Shown piece by piece: positions 16,335 through 25,924 of a DNA stretch of 38,735 bases. Numbering within the stretch: the first letter of the stretch is position 1; each line of letters opens with the position of its first letter. A program made the position numbers and the translations under genes. Origin of the DNA: Novosphingobium sp. PhB57 (GTDB lineage Bacteria; Pseudomonadota; Alphaproteobacteria; Sphingomonadales; Sphingomonadaceae); assembly GCF_004342985.1 (NCBI RefSeq), contig NZ_SMBO01000018.1:1-38735 (forward strand), given 5' to 3'. The notes beneath the pieces are model-generated. The model saw only the letters and a list, made by a program, of their open reading frames with translations. It was not told the origin of the DNA and did no database searches.

Positions 16335-16896
16335 GCCGCAGATGCCGCCCAAGCTGCTTGATGGCAACGCCCATGTGCTTCTCGACCCCCTTGACGCTGA
16401 GACCGGTCTGCTCGGCGATTTCTGCATGACTATAGCCATAGACGCGGCACGCCAGGAAAATTTGGCGTGGCAGCGGCTTAAGACGATCCAGCGCAGCTCC
16501 GATGCGGTGAAGACGATCGCGCGCCTCAAGCGCAGCCAAGGGATCGCAGTCGGCAAGCTCCTGCTCGTCCTCTTCGGACAATGAAACCTTTGGATGCCGG
16601 GAAGACCAACGCGCTTCGTCGCGAAGCAGATTGACGCTCGTCTGCCTGAGATAGGCGCCCGGATTGTCGAACCGCGATGCGTTCTTGCCGGCGGCAAAAC
16701 GGGTAAAAGCCTGTTGCACGACGTCTTCGGCATCCTCGCGCCGTGACCGCCGCGTCACGAACCGCAAGAGGCCGGTACGTTCCTGCCTGTAAACCTGCTC
16801 GAGTGACGGAAGCGGGGCACAAACTCGGTCGATTTCCGGGGGAAGCGGATCGTCTTCATCTACCGATACAGATCCCAGGCCTAGGGCAAATCGCAT
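16327..16896 (-). CDS. fecI: FecI-family ECF sigma factor
   Basis: The protein has 189 residues from ATG 16896; an earlier in-frame start at 17004 would add 36 residues that do not look like the family. Sigma region 2 is seen in YRQERTGLLRFVTRRSRRED with AEDVVQQAFTRF. Region 4 is seen in LKPLPRQIFLACRVYGYSHA followed by EIAEQTGLSVKGVEKHM. It heads the fecI-fecR-receptor-isopeptidase operon. It is likely regulated by FecR and directs transcription of the receptor operon. Confidence 0.92.
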   Translation of the reverse strand: MRFALGLGSVSVDEDDPLPPEIDRVCAPLPSLEQVYRQERTGLLRFVTRRSRREDAEDVVQQAFTRFAAGKNASRFDNPGAYLRQTSVNLLRDEARWSSRHPKVSLSEEDEQELADCDPLAALEARDRLHRIGAALDRLKPLPRQIFLACRVYGYSHAEIAEQTGLSVKGVEKHMGVAIKQLGRHLRRD

Positions 16897-18022
16897 GACT
16901 TGCCACCAGGTTGCTTCCAGACTGTCAGTGAACGCATTAACCGGCTCCGCTCGACGAACGAGACAGAGCCGGTCAATGCCCGGGTCTTGAGAACATGCAA
17001 GCACATGCGCCGACGCTTTAGTCGCAAAGCGACCTGGACATACGTCAGCCCCCCGACATCATCCCGCAGGGCGGGAAGAATTCTGTTTGCTTGCGAGGTT
17101 CTCACGCCTCGGCATCACACTAAGTACGATGCCCGATCAGCGTACTATGAAGTTGACCATATTCAAGCAAAAATAGCCCACGCAGATTTCCGTGATATCT
17201 TAGCCACGACATCTTGGGCCGTCGGACACTGACAAGACAGCTATAGTGCCGAAATTGGCCGATCTTGCACGTTACAGGCTCATCCCTCGATCGACACATC
17301 CAAGAAATGCATTCAGCGTACGAAAAAACAGTTAGGGTAAATGCACTTGGCGGCGTTTTGCACGCTTATGCCGATCGCAAGTATCGAGTGGAACAGCCCT
17401 TGGCCGCGAACGCCCCAAGCCTCCGCTCAGAGTAGCGTTGCTTCTTGTGAGTGAAACATGCAGGGTTTCATGCGGATTTCGACGTCATCGCCTCCCGTTC
17501 CGATGCGTGCTCGGCGCGATGCTTATTCACCCTTCGCATTGCTCGCTCGCGGGTCCCAGGTGAAAATTTGTTCCGGGACTTCTCATCATGAAAGCTCCTT
17601 CTCACAAATTGGAGTCTCCGGAAAACCCGGGACACTTCAGTCCCCTGCAGGTCTTCCACTGTTTGGTACGATCTGTCGGGTGAACAGATCTCTCACGAAG
17701 ACAAGAAAGATCGAGTCTTCGGCATGCCGATGAACACGTTGGCAGCAGCCCCGAATTAGCTGCCGCCAAAGACTTTCCTGAACCAGCGCCCCTCCACAAT
17801 CCAGAAATCAACCATGATCATGCCATTCCAGCAGCGGCTGACCGGGGCGGGCTGGCGTTTCACTCTAGCGGGCTGTCGGGGTGCCGGGAGAGTCACGGCT
17901 GTGCACTTGCCCTCCCACCAGAAGGCGGAAAACCCTTGACGGATATGGACTCGGTCTCGCCGCAAAAGTAAGCTTGGGGTTGTCCGCTGACACTTGGGGG
18001 CGGCCGAACAGCAGGAAACGTC
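16897..18022. other. 1.1-kb stretch without a convincing gene
   Basis: Frames of 60-110 codons occur on both strands (for example 16900-17232 and 17458-17733 plus). They lack ribosome binding sites, recognisable domains and normal codon bias. Base composition is lower in GC than the flanking genes around 17100-17450. It probably holds the fecI promoter and degenerate DNA. I see no repeat or RNA gene. Confidence 0.5.
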
Positions 18023-18640
18023 ATGTCGATCTTGAGAAGCTCAAGCACCGTTACCGTTGCGCTGCTTGCATCGTTCTCCGTCGCCACCCTCGCACAAGCC
18101 CAATCGACCGGACTGGACGACATGGTCGGCGCACGTGCGGGACAAGCCGAGGCGGAATTGCAGCGTCGTGGATACGTCAACACCGGTGGTCAGAAGGGTG
18201 ATGATCGAAGCTACGCCAACTGGTGGAACGGCGATCGCCGGCAATGCGTGACCATTTCCACGATGAACGGGCGCTACGACACGATTACGCCCACGACGGC
18301 GCCCGATTGCGGGAAGTCGGGCAATAATGATCGTCGAGGTGCTGCGGGCAGAGATCGCAGGGGGAATGGGGGTGATCAAAAGGACCGCTACTCACGCGAT
18401 GCCCGCGATTCTCGCCACCATATGCCCGTGCGCGGCGTCAATGATGCAACCGAGCTTCAGGCGATCTGCCGGGCCGAAGCGTCGGGCCGATATTACCTAC
18501 GCCCAAGCGAACTGACCGTAAACCTACCCATCAAACAACGCGGCGGGGCGATTGTGCAGGGTTGGTTCGACGTGGGCAAGCGTTCCACCTTCTTCAACTG
18601 CCGTTTCGATGAAGATGGCAGGTTTATCGGAGTGTCCTAA
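18023..18640 (+). CDS. Small secreted protein of unknown function
   Basis: The 205-residue protein starts with a clear signal peptide (SSSTVTVALLASFSVATL then AQAQS), so it is exported to the periplasm or beyond. The mature part begins with a segment repeated in many sphingomonad exported proteins (DMVGARAGQAEAELQRRGY, WWNGDRRQCVTI). A low-complexity basic linker follows (NDRRGAAGRDRRGNGGDQKD), then a C-terminal domain with two Cys (AICRAEA, FFNCRFDEDGRFIGVS). I do not recognise an enzyme. It stands alone, with empty DNA on both sides. Confidence 0.75.
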   Translation: MSILRSSSTVTVALLASFSVATLAQAQSTGLDDMVGARAGQAEAELQRRGYVNTGGQKGDDRSYANWWNGDRRQCVTISTMNGRYDTITPTTAPDCGKSGNNDRRGAAGRDRRGNGGDQKDRYSRDARDSRHHMPVRGVNDATELQAICRAEASGRYYLRPSELTVNLPIKQRGGAIVQGWFDVGKRSTFFNCRFDEDGRFIGVS

Positions 18641-19009
18641 CCCATTTGAAGCCAGTGCGCTTCAAATCGGCCGTGAACGGCATCAACCTTTGGGTACCGA
18701 CGACTCGCCAGGCCGGAAGGCGACAGGCGGCTCTTTGTTCCTCTCCGCCAATAAGTCGACCTTCCGAAATCGACCAGTTCAAGCCGTTCCGCGACGGGCG
18801 CTTGAACGTCCGTTCCTGCCAGAACTTGTCATTCGCGTGCCATCGAGCGCCCGGACAGCTACCGGGCCATTCACATCGCTCCGCCAATCTATGTCTCGCG
18901 CGATCGCTGCCGTCAGGATGGTTGGCTGTCGGGAATGTCTTGGTTGGTCGCGGGTCACCGCGTAGCATGGGGGTGAAGCCGCATCCACGCGGCCACCCCG
19001 AGAGAGTTC
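18641..19009. other. 369-bp intergenic stretch
   Basis: No gene is supported. A 31-base segment at 18804-18834 resembles one at 25861-25891 (23 of 31 positions), near the integrase, and may be a dispersed short repeat. Confidence 0.4.
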
Positions 19010-21241
19010 ATGGTCGATAAAATGCCGCAGGATCCCGAGTTCGAATCGCTACTCGTACACATTCAGGAAAGCCGCGGTCTGGATTTTCGCGGCTATAAAC
19101 GTACCAGTCTGCGGCGCCGGATTACACTGCGGATGGAAGCGGTTGGCGTTGAGGAGTTCGGTGCCTACCAGTCGCACCTCGAGGCCGATCCCGGCGAGTT
19201 CGAGAACCTGCTCAACACCGTCCTCATCAACGTCACGTCCTTTTTTCGTGATGCTGAGGCTTGGGAGGTGCTGAAGGCCGAGGTCGTGCCCAAACTGATC
19301 GCGCAGGCTGAGCCAGACAAGCCAGTCCGGATCTGGAGCGTCGGCTGCGCTTCGGGCGAGGAGCCATATTCGATCGCAATGTTGTTCGCCGATGCGCTCG
19401 GCACCGAGGAATTCTGTCGTCGGGTAAAGGTGTACGCGACTGACCTCGACGAGGAGGCGCTGAAGGTTGCCCGCTTAGCCACCTATTCCCCAAGAGACGT
19501 GGAAGGGGTGCCGCCGGACTATCTAGAGCGATATTTCGACCGGACGAATAATCACTATGTATTCGAGCGCGAGTTACGGAAGTGCGTGATTTTTGGCCGG
19601 CACAATGTGGTCAACGATGCACCGATCTCGCGCATCGACCTGCTCGTGTGCCGCAATTTGCTGATCTATCTGGAGGCCGAAACGCAGGGGACAGTCCTGC
19701 CGCGCCTCCATTATGCGCTCAATCCCAATGCGTACCTGTTCCTTGGCAAGGCCGAGACTCAGCTTGCCCGGTCACCGCTGTTCAGGCCCGTTGAAATGAA
19801 GCATCGCATCTTCAGCAAGGTCGCGCAGGAATGGCGGCGCCCAGTGGGATTCGGAGCGGGCCGGCTACGAGCGCCGGAGGGGATGCCGCCGAACGCGGTG
19901 CTGCTTGACGCGGTGCTCAACGAGGCGGGGACGGCGCTGCTGGCCGTCGATGAGGACGGCGTGGTCATCCTGGCGAACCGACCCGCGCGCCAGTTGCTCG
20001 GCGTTGGAGAGGCCGACCTAGGAAGGCCTTTCCAGGACCTGCCAATCTCCTACCGGCCGATGGAACTGCGCGGACCGATCGAGGAGGTGTTCCGCGAGCG
20101 GCGTAATATCCGGCTGGAAGATCAGGAATATCGACTGACGCAGACCAACGTCATGCGGTTGACAATTGATCTGCGCCCGCTGATGCGGCCCGATGGCGGC
20201 ATTCAGGCCGTGCTGCTTTCGTTCACCGACATTACTGAGATGCACGCGCTCAAGCTCGAGCTGGAGACGGCGCAGGAAAACCTCGAAAACTCGATCGAAG
20301 AACTCCAGTCCTCGAACGAGGAGCTGGAGACCACCAACGAGGAGCTTCAGTCCACCAACGAGGAACTGGAAACCACGAACGAAGAGCTGCAATCAACCAA
20401 CGAGGAACTGGAAACGCTGAACGAGGAGGCGCGCTCAAGCAACGAGGAGATGGAGTCGGTCAACGAAGAACTGCGCATCCAGGCTGAGCAGGCGACGAGC
20501 TATCGCCTCTACCTCGAATCGGTGCTGCGCAGCATGAACGGCGGGATCATCGTCCTCGACGTTAGGCAGACCATCCAGAGCTGGAACCGCTGGAGCGAGA
20601 ATACCTGGGGTCTGCGGACAGAGGAGGTGATGGGAACCAGCTTTGCCTCGCTCGATATCGGCCTCCCCCTGCACCTGCTGCAGGACGCGATCGGCGCTAT
20701 TCAGGCGGGACGCGAGGAACAGCTTGAGGAAATGCTGGAAGGTATGGACCGGCGCGGCCGACGAATCCTGTGCCGTGTCGTTATTTCCGGCCTGCTGGAT
20801 GAAAATGGCGGAAAACAGGGCGCGGTGCTCGTCTTCCAGGACGTGACCGAGGAGCATCGCCGGGATGAATATGGCCGCTATCTCGGCCGGATCATGGGCC
20901 GCGCGCTGAACGAGATCTACTTTCTCGATCCCGTCTCGCTTCATTTCACACTTGCCAACGAGGGCGCGCAACGCAAGCTGGGTCATTCCGAACGGGAGCT
21001 GGAGATGATGACCTTTGCCGACATCCTGCCCGGCGTGTCGATAGATCGGGTGCGGGCGATGCTGGCACCGCTGACGACCGGCGCCAAGCCGGAGGTTGTG
21101 TTCGAGACGGTGATCCGCCGGGCCGACGGCAGCGAGTATCCCGCCGAGCTGTGCATGCAGTATTTCGCCGACGAGCACCCGCCCATTCTCGTCGCGATCG
21201 TCCACGATACCAGCGAGCGCCGCCAGATCGCAGCGGAGTAG
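19010..21241 (+). CDS. CheR-type methyltransferase fused to coiled coil and PAS domains
   Basis: The protein has 743 residues. Residues about 1-270 form a CheR methyltransferase: INVTSFFRD, the SAM-binding VGCASGEEPYS near residue 110, and DLLVCRNLLIYL. Then come a PAS domain (LLAVDEDGVVILANRPARQLLG) and a repetitive coiled coil at about 412-490 (copies of NEELETTNEELQST). Two further PAS domains end the protein. Family knowledge: CheR methylates receptor glutamates, but PAS-fused forms often serve non-chemotaxis signalling. It is convergent with cheB, four bases away. No receptor gene is in the window, so the target is unknown. Confidence 0.9.
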   Translation: MVDKMPQDPEFESLLVHIQESRGLDFRGYKRTSLRRRITLRMEAVGVEEFGAYQSHLEADPGEFENLLNTVLINVTSFFRDAEAWEVLKAEVVPKLIAQAEPDKPVRIWSVGCASGEEPYSIAMLFADALGTEEFCRRVKVYATDLDEEALKVARLATYSPRDVEGVPPDYLERYFDRTNNHYVFERELRKCVIFGRHNVVNDAPISRIDLLVCRNLLIYLEAETQGTVLPRLHYALNPNAYLFLGKAETQLARSPLFRPVEMKHRIFSKVAQEWRRPVGFGAGRLRAPEGMPPNAVLLDAVLNEAGTALLAVDEDGVVILANRPARQLLGVGEADLGRPFQDLPISYRPMELRGPIEEVFRERRNIRLEDQEYRLTQTNVMRLTIDLRPLMRPDGGIQAVLLSFTDITEMHALKLELETAQENLENSIEELQSSNEELETTNEELQSTNEELETTNEELQSTNEELETLNEEARSSNEEMESVNEELRIQAEQATSYRLYLESVLRSMNGGIIVLDVRQTIQSWNRWSENTWGLRTEEVMGTSFASLDIGLPLHLLQDAIGAIQAGREEQLEEMLEGMDRRGRRILCRVVISGLLDENGGKQGAVLVFQDVTEEHRRDEYGRYLGRIMGRALNEIYFLDPVSLHFTLANEGAQRKLGHSERELEMMTFADILPGVSIDRVRAMLAPLTTGAKPEVVFETVIRRADGSEYPAELCMQYFADEHPPILVAIVHDTSERRQIAAE

Positions 21242-21245
21242 AGGA

Positions 21246-22253
21246 TCAGCCGACACCGTCGGTGATCGGCTTGCGCAGGCTGCCCATCGCCTTCTCGAGT
21301 ACCTCGATCATGTCGGCCGACTCCTTGGACGCCTCGGTCCAACGGCTCTCGGCGTGCTTCAGGCCACGGCCATGCGCGCTGTCACGCATCTGATCAAACA
21401 GCTTGATCCGGTCCCGGTGCGTGCGCGCCGCGATGCTCAGCGCACGCTCCAGCTCCTCGCTCTGCGCGCTGGCGAGACCTAGCGGAGTGAAGGCGTGGCC
21501 GACTTGGCAGCGGAATCGAATCTCGTCCTCTACCTCCATCTGGTTGAGCACTCCGCCACAATCGGGGCAGGAGATATGGCTGGGGTGGCCGGGGGTGATG
21601 ATGTCGCTTTCCATAATCGCGAACTCCTGCGCAGCCATCCGGTCTTCTACGGCGTATTCGTCGGGCAGTGGAATAGTGGGATTCGCCTCCTCACGGACCA
21701 GATCGACCAGCAACTCGGCGAGGCCGGAGAGCGGCACCTTGCGGTCGACGTGATCGCGCTTCAATGCGTTCTGCGGCATCGACGGCCATTCGGCATCGGC
21801 CGGGTCCTGGATGACCGACATCCCACCTGCAGCCTTGATCGCGATCAGGCCGTCGGTGCCGTCGTCGAGCAGCCCGGTCAGCACCACTCCGATGACGCGT
21901 CCGCCATAGGCGATCGCCGCCGATCGAAACAGCGCATTGACCGCAGGACGGGTACGGTTCTCGTTCGGGCCGCGGCGCATCAGCACCTTGCCGGGACGCA
22001 GCAGCATGTGAAAATCGGGCGCGGCGACGTAGATGTGCCCGGGCTCGATCGCGTCGCCGTCATTAGGCGAACTGGCGGGAAGCGACCCGGCGCGGTTGAG
22101 GAGCAACGGCAGCATGCTCCGCGCCGAGGCCGACAGGTGCTGGGTGACGAACACTGCGGCTGGAAAGTCCGCCGGTAGCGCGGCGCACAGTCGCTGCAGC
22201 GCCTCGACGCCGCCCGCAGACGCCCCAATTACTACGATATCCTTCGTCAACAC
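21246..22253 (-). CDS. CheB-type methylesterase without receiver domain
   Basis: The protein has 335 residues. The catalytic domain starts at once: IVVIGASAGGVEALQRL (active Ser in GASAGG), VTQHLSASARSMLPLLL (His), and VLTGLLDDGTDGL (Asp). The N-terminal receiver of classical CheB is missing. The C-terminal part has a zinc-ribbon-like CPDCGG...FRCQVGH and a helical tail. It should remove methyl groups added by a CheR protein, here its convergent neighbour. A histidine kinase is divergent from it. Confidence 0.9.
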   Translation of the reverse strand: MLTKDIVVIGASAGGVEALQRLCAALPADFPAAVFVTQHLSASARSMLPLLLNRAGSLPASSPNDGDAIEPGHIYVAAPDFHMLLRPGKVLMRRGPNENRTRPAVNALFRSAAIAYGGRVIGVVLTGLLDDGTDGLIAIKAAGGMSVIQDPADAEWPSMPQNALKRDHVDRKVPLSGLAELLVDLVREEANPTIPLPDEYAVEDRMAAQEFAIMESDIITPGHPSHISCPDCGGVLNQMEVEDEIRFRCQVGHAFTPLGLASAQSEELERALSIAARTHRDRIKLFDQMRDSAHGRGLKHAESRWTEASKESADMIEVLEKAMGSLRKPITDGVG

Positions 22254-22301
22254 CCTGGCACTCCTGAACGACAGACCGATGGGCGAATAGCCAAGGGCAC
22301 G

Positions 22302-22326
22302 GGAAAAAAGGTACAGCAGGAGCGTA
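22302..22326 (+). promoter_or_regulatory. Weak EcfG-like promoter candidate
   Basis: GGAAA (22302-22306), 16 bases, then CGTA (22323-22326) resembles the alphaproteobacterial general-stress pattern GGAAC-N16/17-CGTT with one mismatch in each box. It lies before the HWE kinase gene. Confidence 0.25.
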
Positions 22327-22367
22327 ATCCTTTTTCAATCGTTCACAAAATGAAACAGGGATATGAT

Positions 22368-23837
22368 ATGGCGCCCGGCAAAATCCGAGAGCAGAATTTG
22401 GAAAGCCAGCGGCTGCTTGATGAGAACGAGCAGTTGCGAACGGCGCTCGAGTCTTCTCTCGACGAGAACACACAGATCACCGAGGATCGTGACCGACTGC
22501 TGCGGCGTGTGGCGGTGCTCGCCCGCGAGCTGCAGGCGGCAAATTCGGCCTATGCCCGCGTCCGAGAAGCCGTTGTCGCACCGCCCACCGACACCGAGGA
22601 GGAGCTGAGGCGCAGCCAGACCGAGGAGGAGCTACGCGTCGCATTTGAGGAACTTCAGGTGCTGACCGAGGAATTGGAGGTCGCAAATGCCGGCCTTCAC
22701 ACGGTGAATTCTGAGTTGGAGAGCCGCGTCGCCGAGCGCACCCGCGACCTCATGGAGGCTAACGCGGCCCTTCGGCGGAGCGAGTCGCGACTCAACACGC
22801 TGATCGAGGGCATGCCGCAGCTCGTATGGCGGGCGGTCGACGGCGGCGAGTGGGTTTGGGCCAGCCCGCAATGGTGGGAGTATACCGGGCAGACCGACGA
22901 GCAGAGTCGCGGTATCGGCTGGCTTGATGCCTTTCATCCCAGTGATCGCGACGCCGCCCGCGCGGCCTGGGATATTGCCGCTACCGAGGGCCGCTTCGAT
23001 TTTAAGGGCCGCATCTGCCACGCGGGGGAACATCGCTATCGCCATTTCCGCACCCGCGCGAGCCCGGTCCGTGCGGCGGACGGCATAATCGTCGAGTGGC
23101 TCGGCACCTCGACGGACATTGACGACCTCATCCGCCTTCAAGAGCAGCAGTCTGTCCTCGTCGCCGAGTTGCAGCACCGTACGCGCAACCTAATGGCGGT
23201 GGTGCAGGCGGTGATGTCGAGGACGATCAAGGGGAGCCGATCCCTCGAAGATTTCCGGCGGTGCATCAGTGATCGGTTGGAGGCGCTGGCGCGAGTGCAG
23301 GGCCTGCTGTCGCGGCGCGACCTCGGCACCCGCGTGTCGTTCGACGCGCTGCTGCATGACGAATTGTCAGCCCATCTTGAACTTGACGCGCAAGGCAATG
23401 CCGCGCAGGTTTCGACCGAGGGGCCTGCGGGTGTTCCGCTCCAGTCGTCGTTGGTGCAGACCTTGGCGCTGGCGATCCATGAGTTGATGACCAACGCGGT
23501 CAAGTATGGTGCGTTGGCTAGCGAGGCCGGCCACCTCACCGTGCGGTGGGAGGAGGTGCAACGGGACGAGCGGCCCCGGCTGCTGATCGACTGGCGCGAG
23601 ACGGGCGTAACAGACATTCCTGCGCCCGATAGCCCGCCGCAGGGCAGCGGCTATGGTCGCGAATTGATCGAGCGTGCCTTGCCGTATCAACTTGGCGCGC
23701 GCACCAGCTACGCCTTTACGGCGGATGGCATCCACTGCACGATAGAGGTCGACGCCCCCTCGGACCGAGCCCTTGAGGAGACTGTCCATGGTTCACAAGG
23801 ATTTTCACGGCCGCCATATACTGGTGGTCGAGGATGA
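22368..23837 (+). CDS. HWE-family sensor histidine kinase with PAS domain
   Basis: The protein has 489 residues from ATG 22368 (AGGGA nearby); an ATG at 22350 is possible. A long N-terminal coiled coil (about 10-135) is followed by a PAS domain (RLNTLIEGMPQLVWRAVDGG, YRHFRTRASPVRAADG). The HWE kinase core shows His270 in AELQHRTRNLMAVV, the N box HELMTNAVKYGAL and the family WRETG motif. There are no membrane segments, so it is cytosolic. Its end overlaps the next gene, a single receiver protein, by 50 bases, making an obvious phosphotransfer pair. Confidence 0.9.
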   Translation: MAPGKIREQNLESQRLLDENEQLRTALESSLDENTQITEDRDRLLRRVAVLARELQAANSAYARVREAVVAPPTDTEEELRRSQTEEELRVAFEELQVLTEELEVANAGLHTVNSELESRVAERTRDLMEANAALRRSESRLNTLIEGMPQLVWRAVDGGEWVWASPQWWEYTGQTDEQSRGIGWLDAFHPSDRDAARAAWDIAATEGRFDFKGRICHAGEHRYRHFRTRASPVRAADGIIVEWLGTSTDIDDLIRLQEQQSVLVAELQHRTRNLMAVVQAVMSRTIKGSRSLEDFRRCISDRLEALARVQGLLSRRDLGTRVSFDALLHDELSAHLELDAQGNAAQVSTEGPAGVPLQSSLVQTLALAIHELMTNAVKYGALASEAGHLTVRWEEVQRDERPRLLIDWRETGVTDIPAPDSPPQGSGYGRELIERALPYQLGARTSYAFTADGIHCTIEVDAPSDRALEETVHGSQGFSRPPYTGGRG

Positions 23838-24162
23838 ATATCTAATCGCAGACGACGTTCGCATGGCGTTGGAGGAGGCGGGAGCGGAGGTTCTCGGGCC
23901 CGTTGCCTCAATCAAGGATGCCGAGGAACTAATCTCGTCAAGCGCAATGATCGACGCCGCGCTGCTCGATGTTAATGTGCGCGGAGAGCAGATCTTTGCG
24001 GTAGCGGACCAGCTGGCCGACCGCGGTGTGCCGTTCGTCTTCGCTACCGGATACGACCAAGCTTCCATTCCTGATCGCTACAGAGACCGCCCCTGCCTCG
24101 AAAAGCCGATCAGGGCGCGGCAAATCGCCAGCATCCTCAGCCCCCTTTTACGGATCACGTGA
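23788..24162 (+). CDS. Single-domain response regulator
   Basis: The protein has 124 residues from ATG 23788, preceded by GAGGAG; it overlaps the kinase gene. A receiver domain is complete: acidic pair in LVVEDEYLIADD, phospho-Asp61 in AALLDVNV, Thr87 in FATGYD and Lys106 in EKPI. There is no output domain, so it acts by protein contact or as a phosphate sink or shuttle. The partner is most likely the upstream HWE kinase. Confidence 0.9.
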   Translation: MVHKDFHGRHILVVEDEYLIADDVRMALEEAGAEVLGPVASIKDAEELISSSAMIDAALLDVNVRGEQIFAVADQLADRGVPFVFATGYDQASIPDRYRDRPCLEKPIRARQIASILSPLLRIT

Positions 24163-24229
24163 AGAGCGGCTCACGAATGCGGGTCCAACCCGCTACATTG
24201 ACTCAAGCGTCCGCCATCGCTGACGCTGA

Positions 24230-24946
24230 CTAGAAAACTACCTTGACGGGGCTATAGCAGACCACGCGCTCCATCTCTTTTCGATCCAAAATTATAACTC
24301 GTCTGGCGCTTAATGTTACCAATCCGGACTTCCGCAGAAGCTGGATCGTCCGGTTCACGTGTACGCTGGTCAGCCCGAGCACGTCTGCGATCATCTCTTG
24401 GGTAAGCGGAAGCTCAAATTCGTCGTGACTAGCATTTCCAGCTAGCAGTAGCCGATCGTGCACCTCCAGCAGCCAGTCCGCGAGCCGCTCTGAGGCACTC
24501 ATACGCCCGAGCCTGGTGATCTGGCGACACAGATAGGCTTCCTCGAGCGCGACGCTCATCGCATACACCTGTGAGAGACCGGAGTGCTCGTCCGTCGGGT
24601 CCGGCATCGGCACCAGACACGTCACGACTTCAGTCAACGTCGTAGTGGTCACAACACCAACCGCGTTGAGATGCGCGCACGTACCGATCAGCTCGCCCGG
24701 AAGCACCAGACCGATGATCTGGCGATACCCGTTCTGCACCAGATGCGTCCGAAACGCCCAGCCATCGACAAGCAAGCGTGCGATCGTGATCCGCTCCCCC
24801 TCTCTGATGAGGTCCCGCCGCGGCGGAAGAACAGTGCCAGCAGCAACCGCATTGTTAATATGTCTCTCGTCGCTCGCCGTTAACGGCGCCAGCGCGGCAA
24901 GTCGTGTCAGCACGGAATTTCGAGGATACTGTGCGGACATTGTCAT
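24230..24946 (-). CDS. Crp/Fnr-family regulator (first of three)
   Basis: The protein has 238 residues from ATG 24946, whose ATGA overlaps the stop of the upstream kinase gene. The cyclic-nucleotide-binding-like domain has GERITIARLLVDGWAFRTH and QIIGLVLPGELIG. The C-terminal helix-turn-helix is LTQEMIADVLGLTSVHVNRT. No Fnr-type cysteine cluster is seen, so an oxygen-sensing Fe-S role is unlikely. It is cotranscribed with a sensorless HWE kinase. Confidence 0.88.
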   Translation of the reverse strand: MTMSAQYPRNSVLTRLAALAPLTASDERHINNAVAAGTVLPPRRDLIREGERITIARLLVDGWAFRTHLVQNGYRQIIGLVLPGELIGTCAHLNAVGVVTTTTLTEVVTCLVPMPDPTDEHSGLSQVYAMSVALEEAYLCRQITRLGRMSASERLADWLLEVHDRLLLAGNASHDEFELPLTQEMIADVLGLTSVHVNRTIQLLRKSGLVTLSARRVIILDRKEMERVVCYSPVKVVF

Positions 24947-25659
24947 GGCTGGACCCCCTCTGTCGTGGACGTCGCCGCGCGGTTCACCGTCGGTATGCGG
25001 ATAAGGCACACCACTCCGCCTGGCTCGATAGTAAAGCTGGTCTCTGCCCCAATCTGGTAGGGTAGACCCTGTTCGATGAATTCCCGACCGAATCCAAAAG
25101 GAAGCGGCGCCGAACGAACAATAGGCACGCCCGTCTCTCGCCAGCGCAGAACCAAGTCGCCTTTGTCACGTCGCCAGTCGATCGCTAATCGTCCCTGGCA
25201 TGGGGTCTCCAGCGCACCGAACTTCACGGCATTGGTCACCAGCTCGTGCAGTGCCAGAGCGATCGGCTGCGCGATGCCGTGCGGCAGTCGTTCGGATGGA
25301 CCGCTGATCTTCACGTTGCCTTCGCCACGCACGGGATAGCGCAGCAACTCGTCCGAAATCAGCGTCTCCAGGTCATAGCCATGTCGGTCGCCGACAGCGG
25401 GTTCTACAAGGAACGGTGCAATGGTGTCGAACCTGCCCTGATAATGCGCAGCCACATCTTCAAGTGATGCTCCCTTCTCCACCGTTCGAGCAAATACCGA
25501 ACGCATGATGGCGAGCATGTTGCGAGTCCGGTGCTGAAGCTCATCCGTGCTGGAACCGTCGCACGCATTCGCGGCGGCGGGCGAGCTGTCGAAGCCGCTA
25601 TGCTCCGGGAGAGCGCTAGTTCCTCGATTATGATCACCCGCTGGGGGCGAGGTGTCCAT
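24943..25659 (-). CDS. HWE-type histidine kinase without sensor domain
   Basis: The protein has 238 residues. After a disordered N-terminus, ELQHRTRNMLAIMRSVFART holds the phospho-acceptor His, HELVTNAVKFGAL is the N box, and RWRETG is the family signature. No PAS, GAF or membrane segment is present, so the input must come from another protein. It overlaps the downstream Crp/Fnr gene. It closely resembles the C-terminal half of the kinase at 22368-23837 in layout. Confidence 0.85.
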   Translation of the reverse strand: MDTSPPAGDHNRGTSALPEHSGFDSSPAAANACDGSSTDELQHRTRNMLAIMRSVFARTVEKGASLEDVAAHYQGRFDTIAPFLVEPAVGDRHGYDLETLISDELLRYPVRGEGNVKISGPSERLPHGIAQPIALALHELVTNAVKFGALETPCQGRLAIDWRRDKGDLVLRWRETGVPIVRSAPLPFGFGREFIEQGLPYQIGAETSFTIEPGGVVCLIRIPTVNRAATSTTEGVQP

Positions 25660-25924
25660 GGCTTCACCCCTGTCTGTTCAGAAGGCCCAACTAACGGCGT
25701 ACGTGAATTATCCATCGGAAGGTAGTCCCCTCCTGATCGGGAGCTGCTCTGCGCCGCGTCACGCATAACTGGGCGCTATCCTTGACAAGGCGCTCGTAGA
25801 CTGCCCCACTGCTTTCAGCCTATTTTGCTCGTTTTGACGACGCGCCGCGAGCACACGCGTGAATGTCGGCTCTCGCCAGAATTCGTCGTTCAGCAGCCAC
25901 GGCTGAGCGACTGGTAAGTCCCAA

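Noticed and set aside
16335..16733. In-frame upstream extension of fecR
   Set aside because: It lies inside fecI in another frame and has no FecR-like sequence; the GTG at 16334 gives the normal family length.
16897..18022. Search for a gene or RNA in the fecI upstream stretch
   Set aside because: Short frames lack start signals and recognisable motifs; no tRNA-like fold or strong terminator was seen.
20245..20480. Repetitive DNA in the CheR-PAS gene considered as a tandem repeat element
   Set aside because: The repeat is the codon pattern of an NEELxxT coiled coil, common in this protein family.
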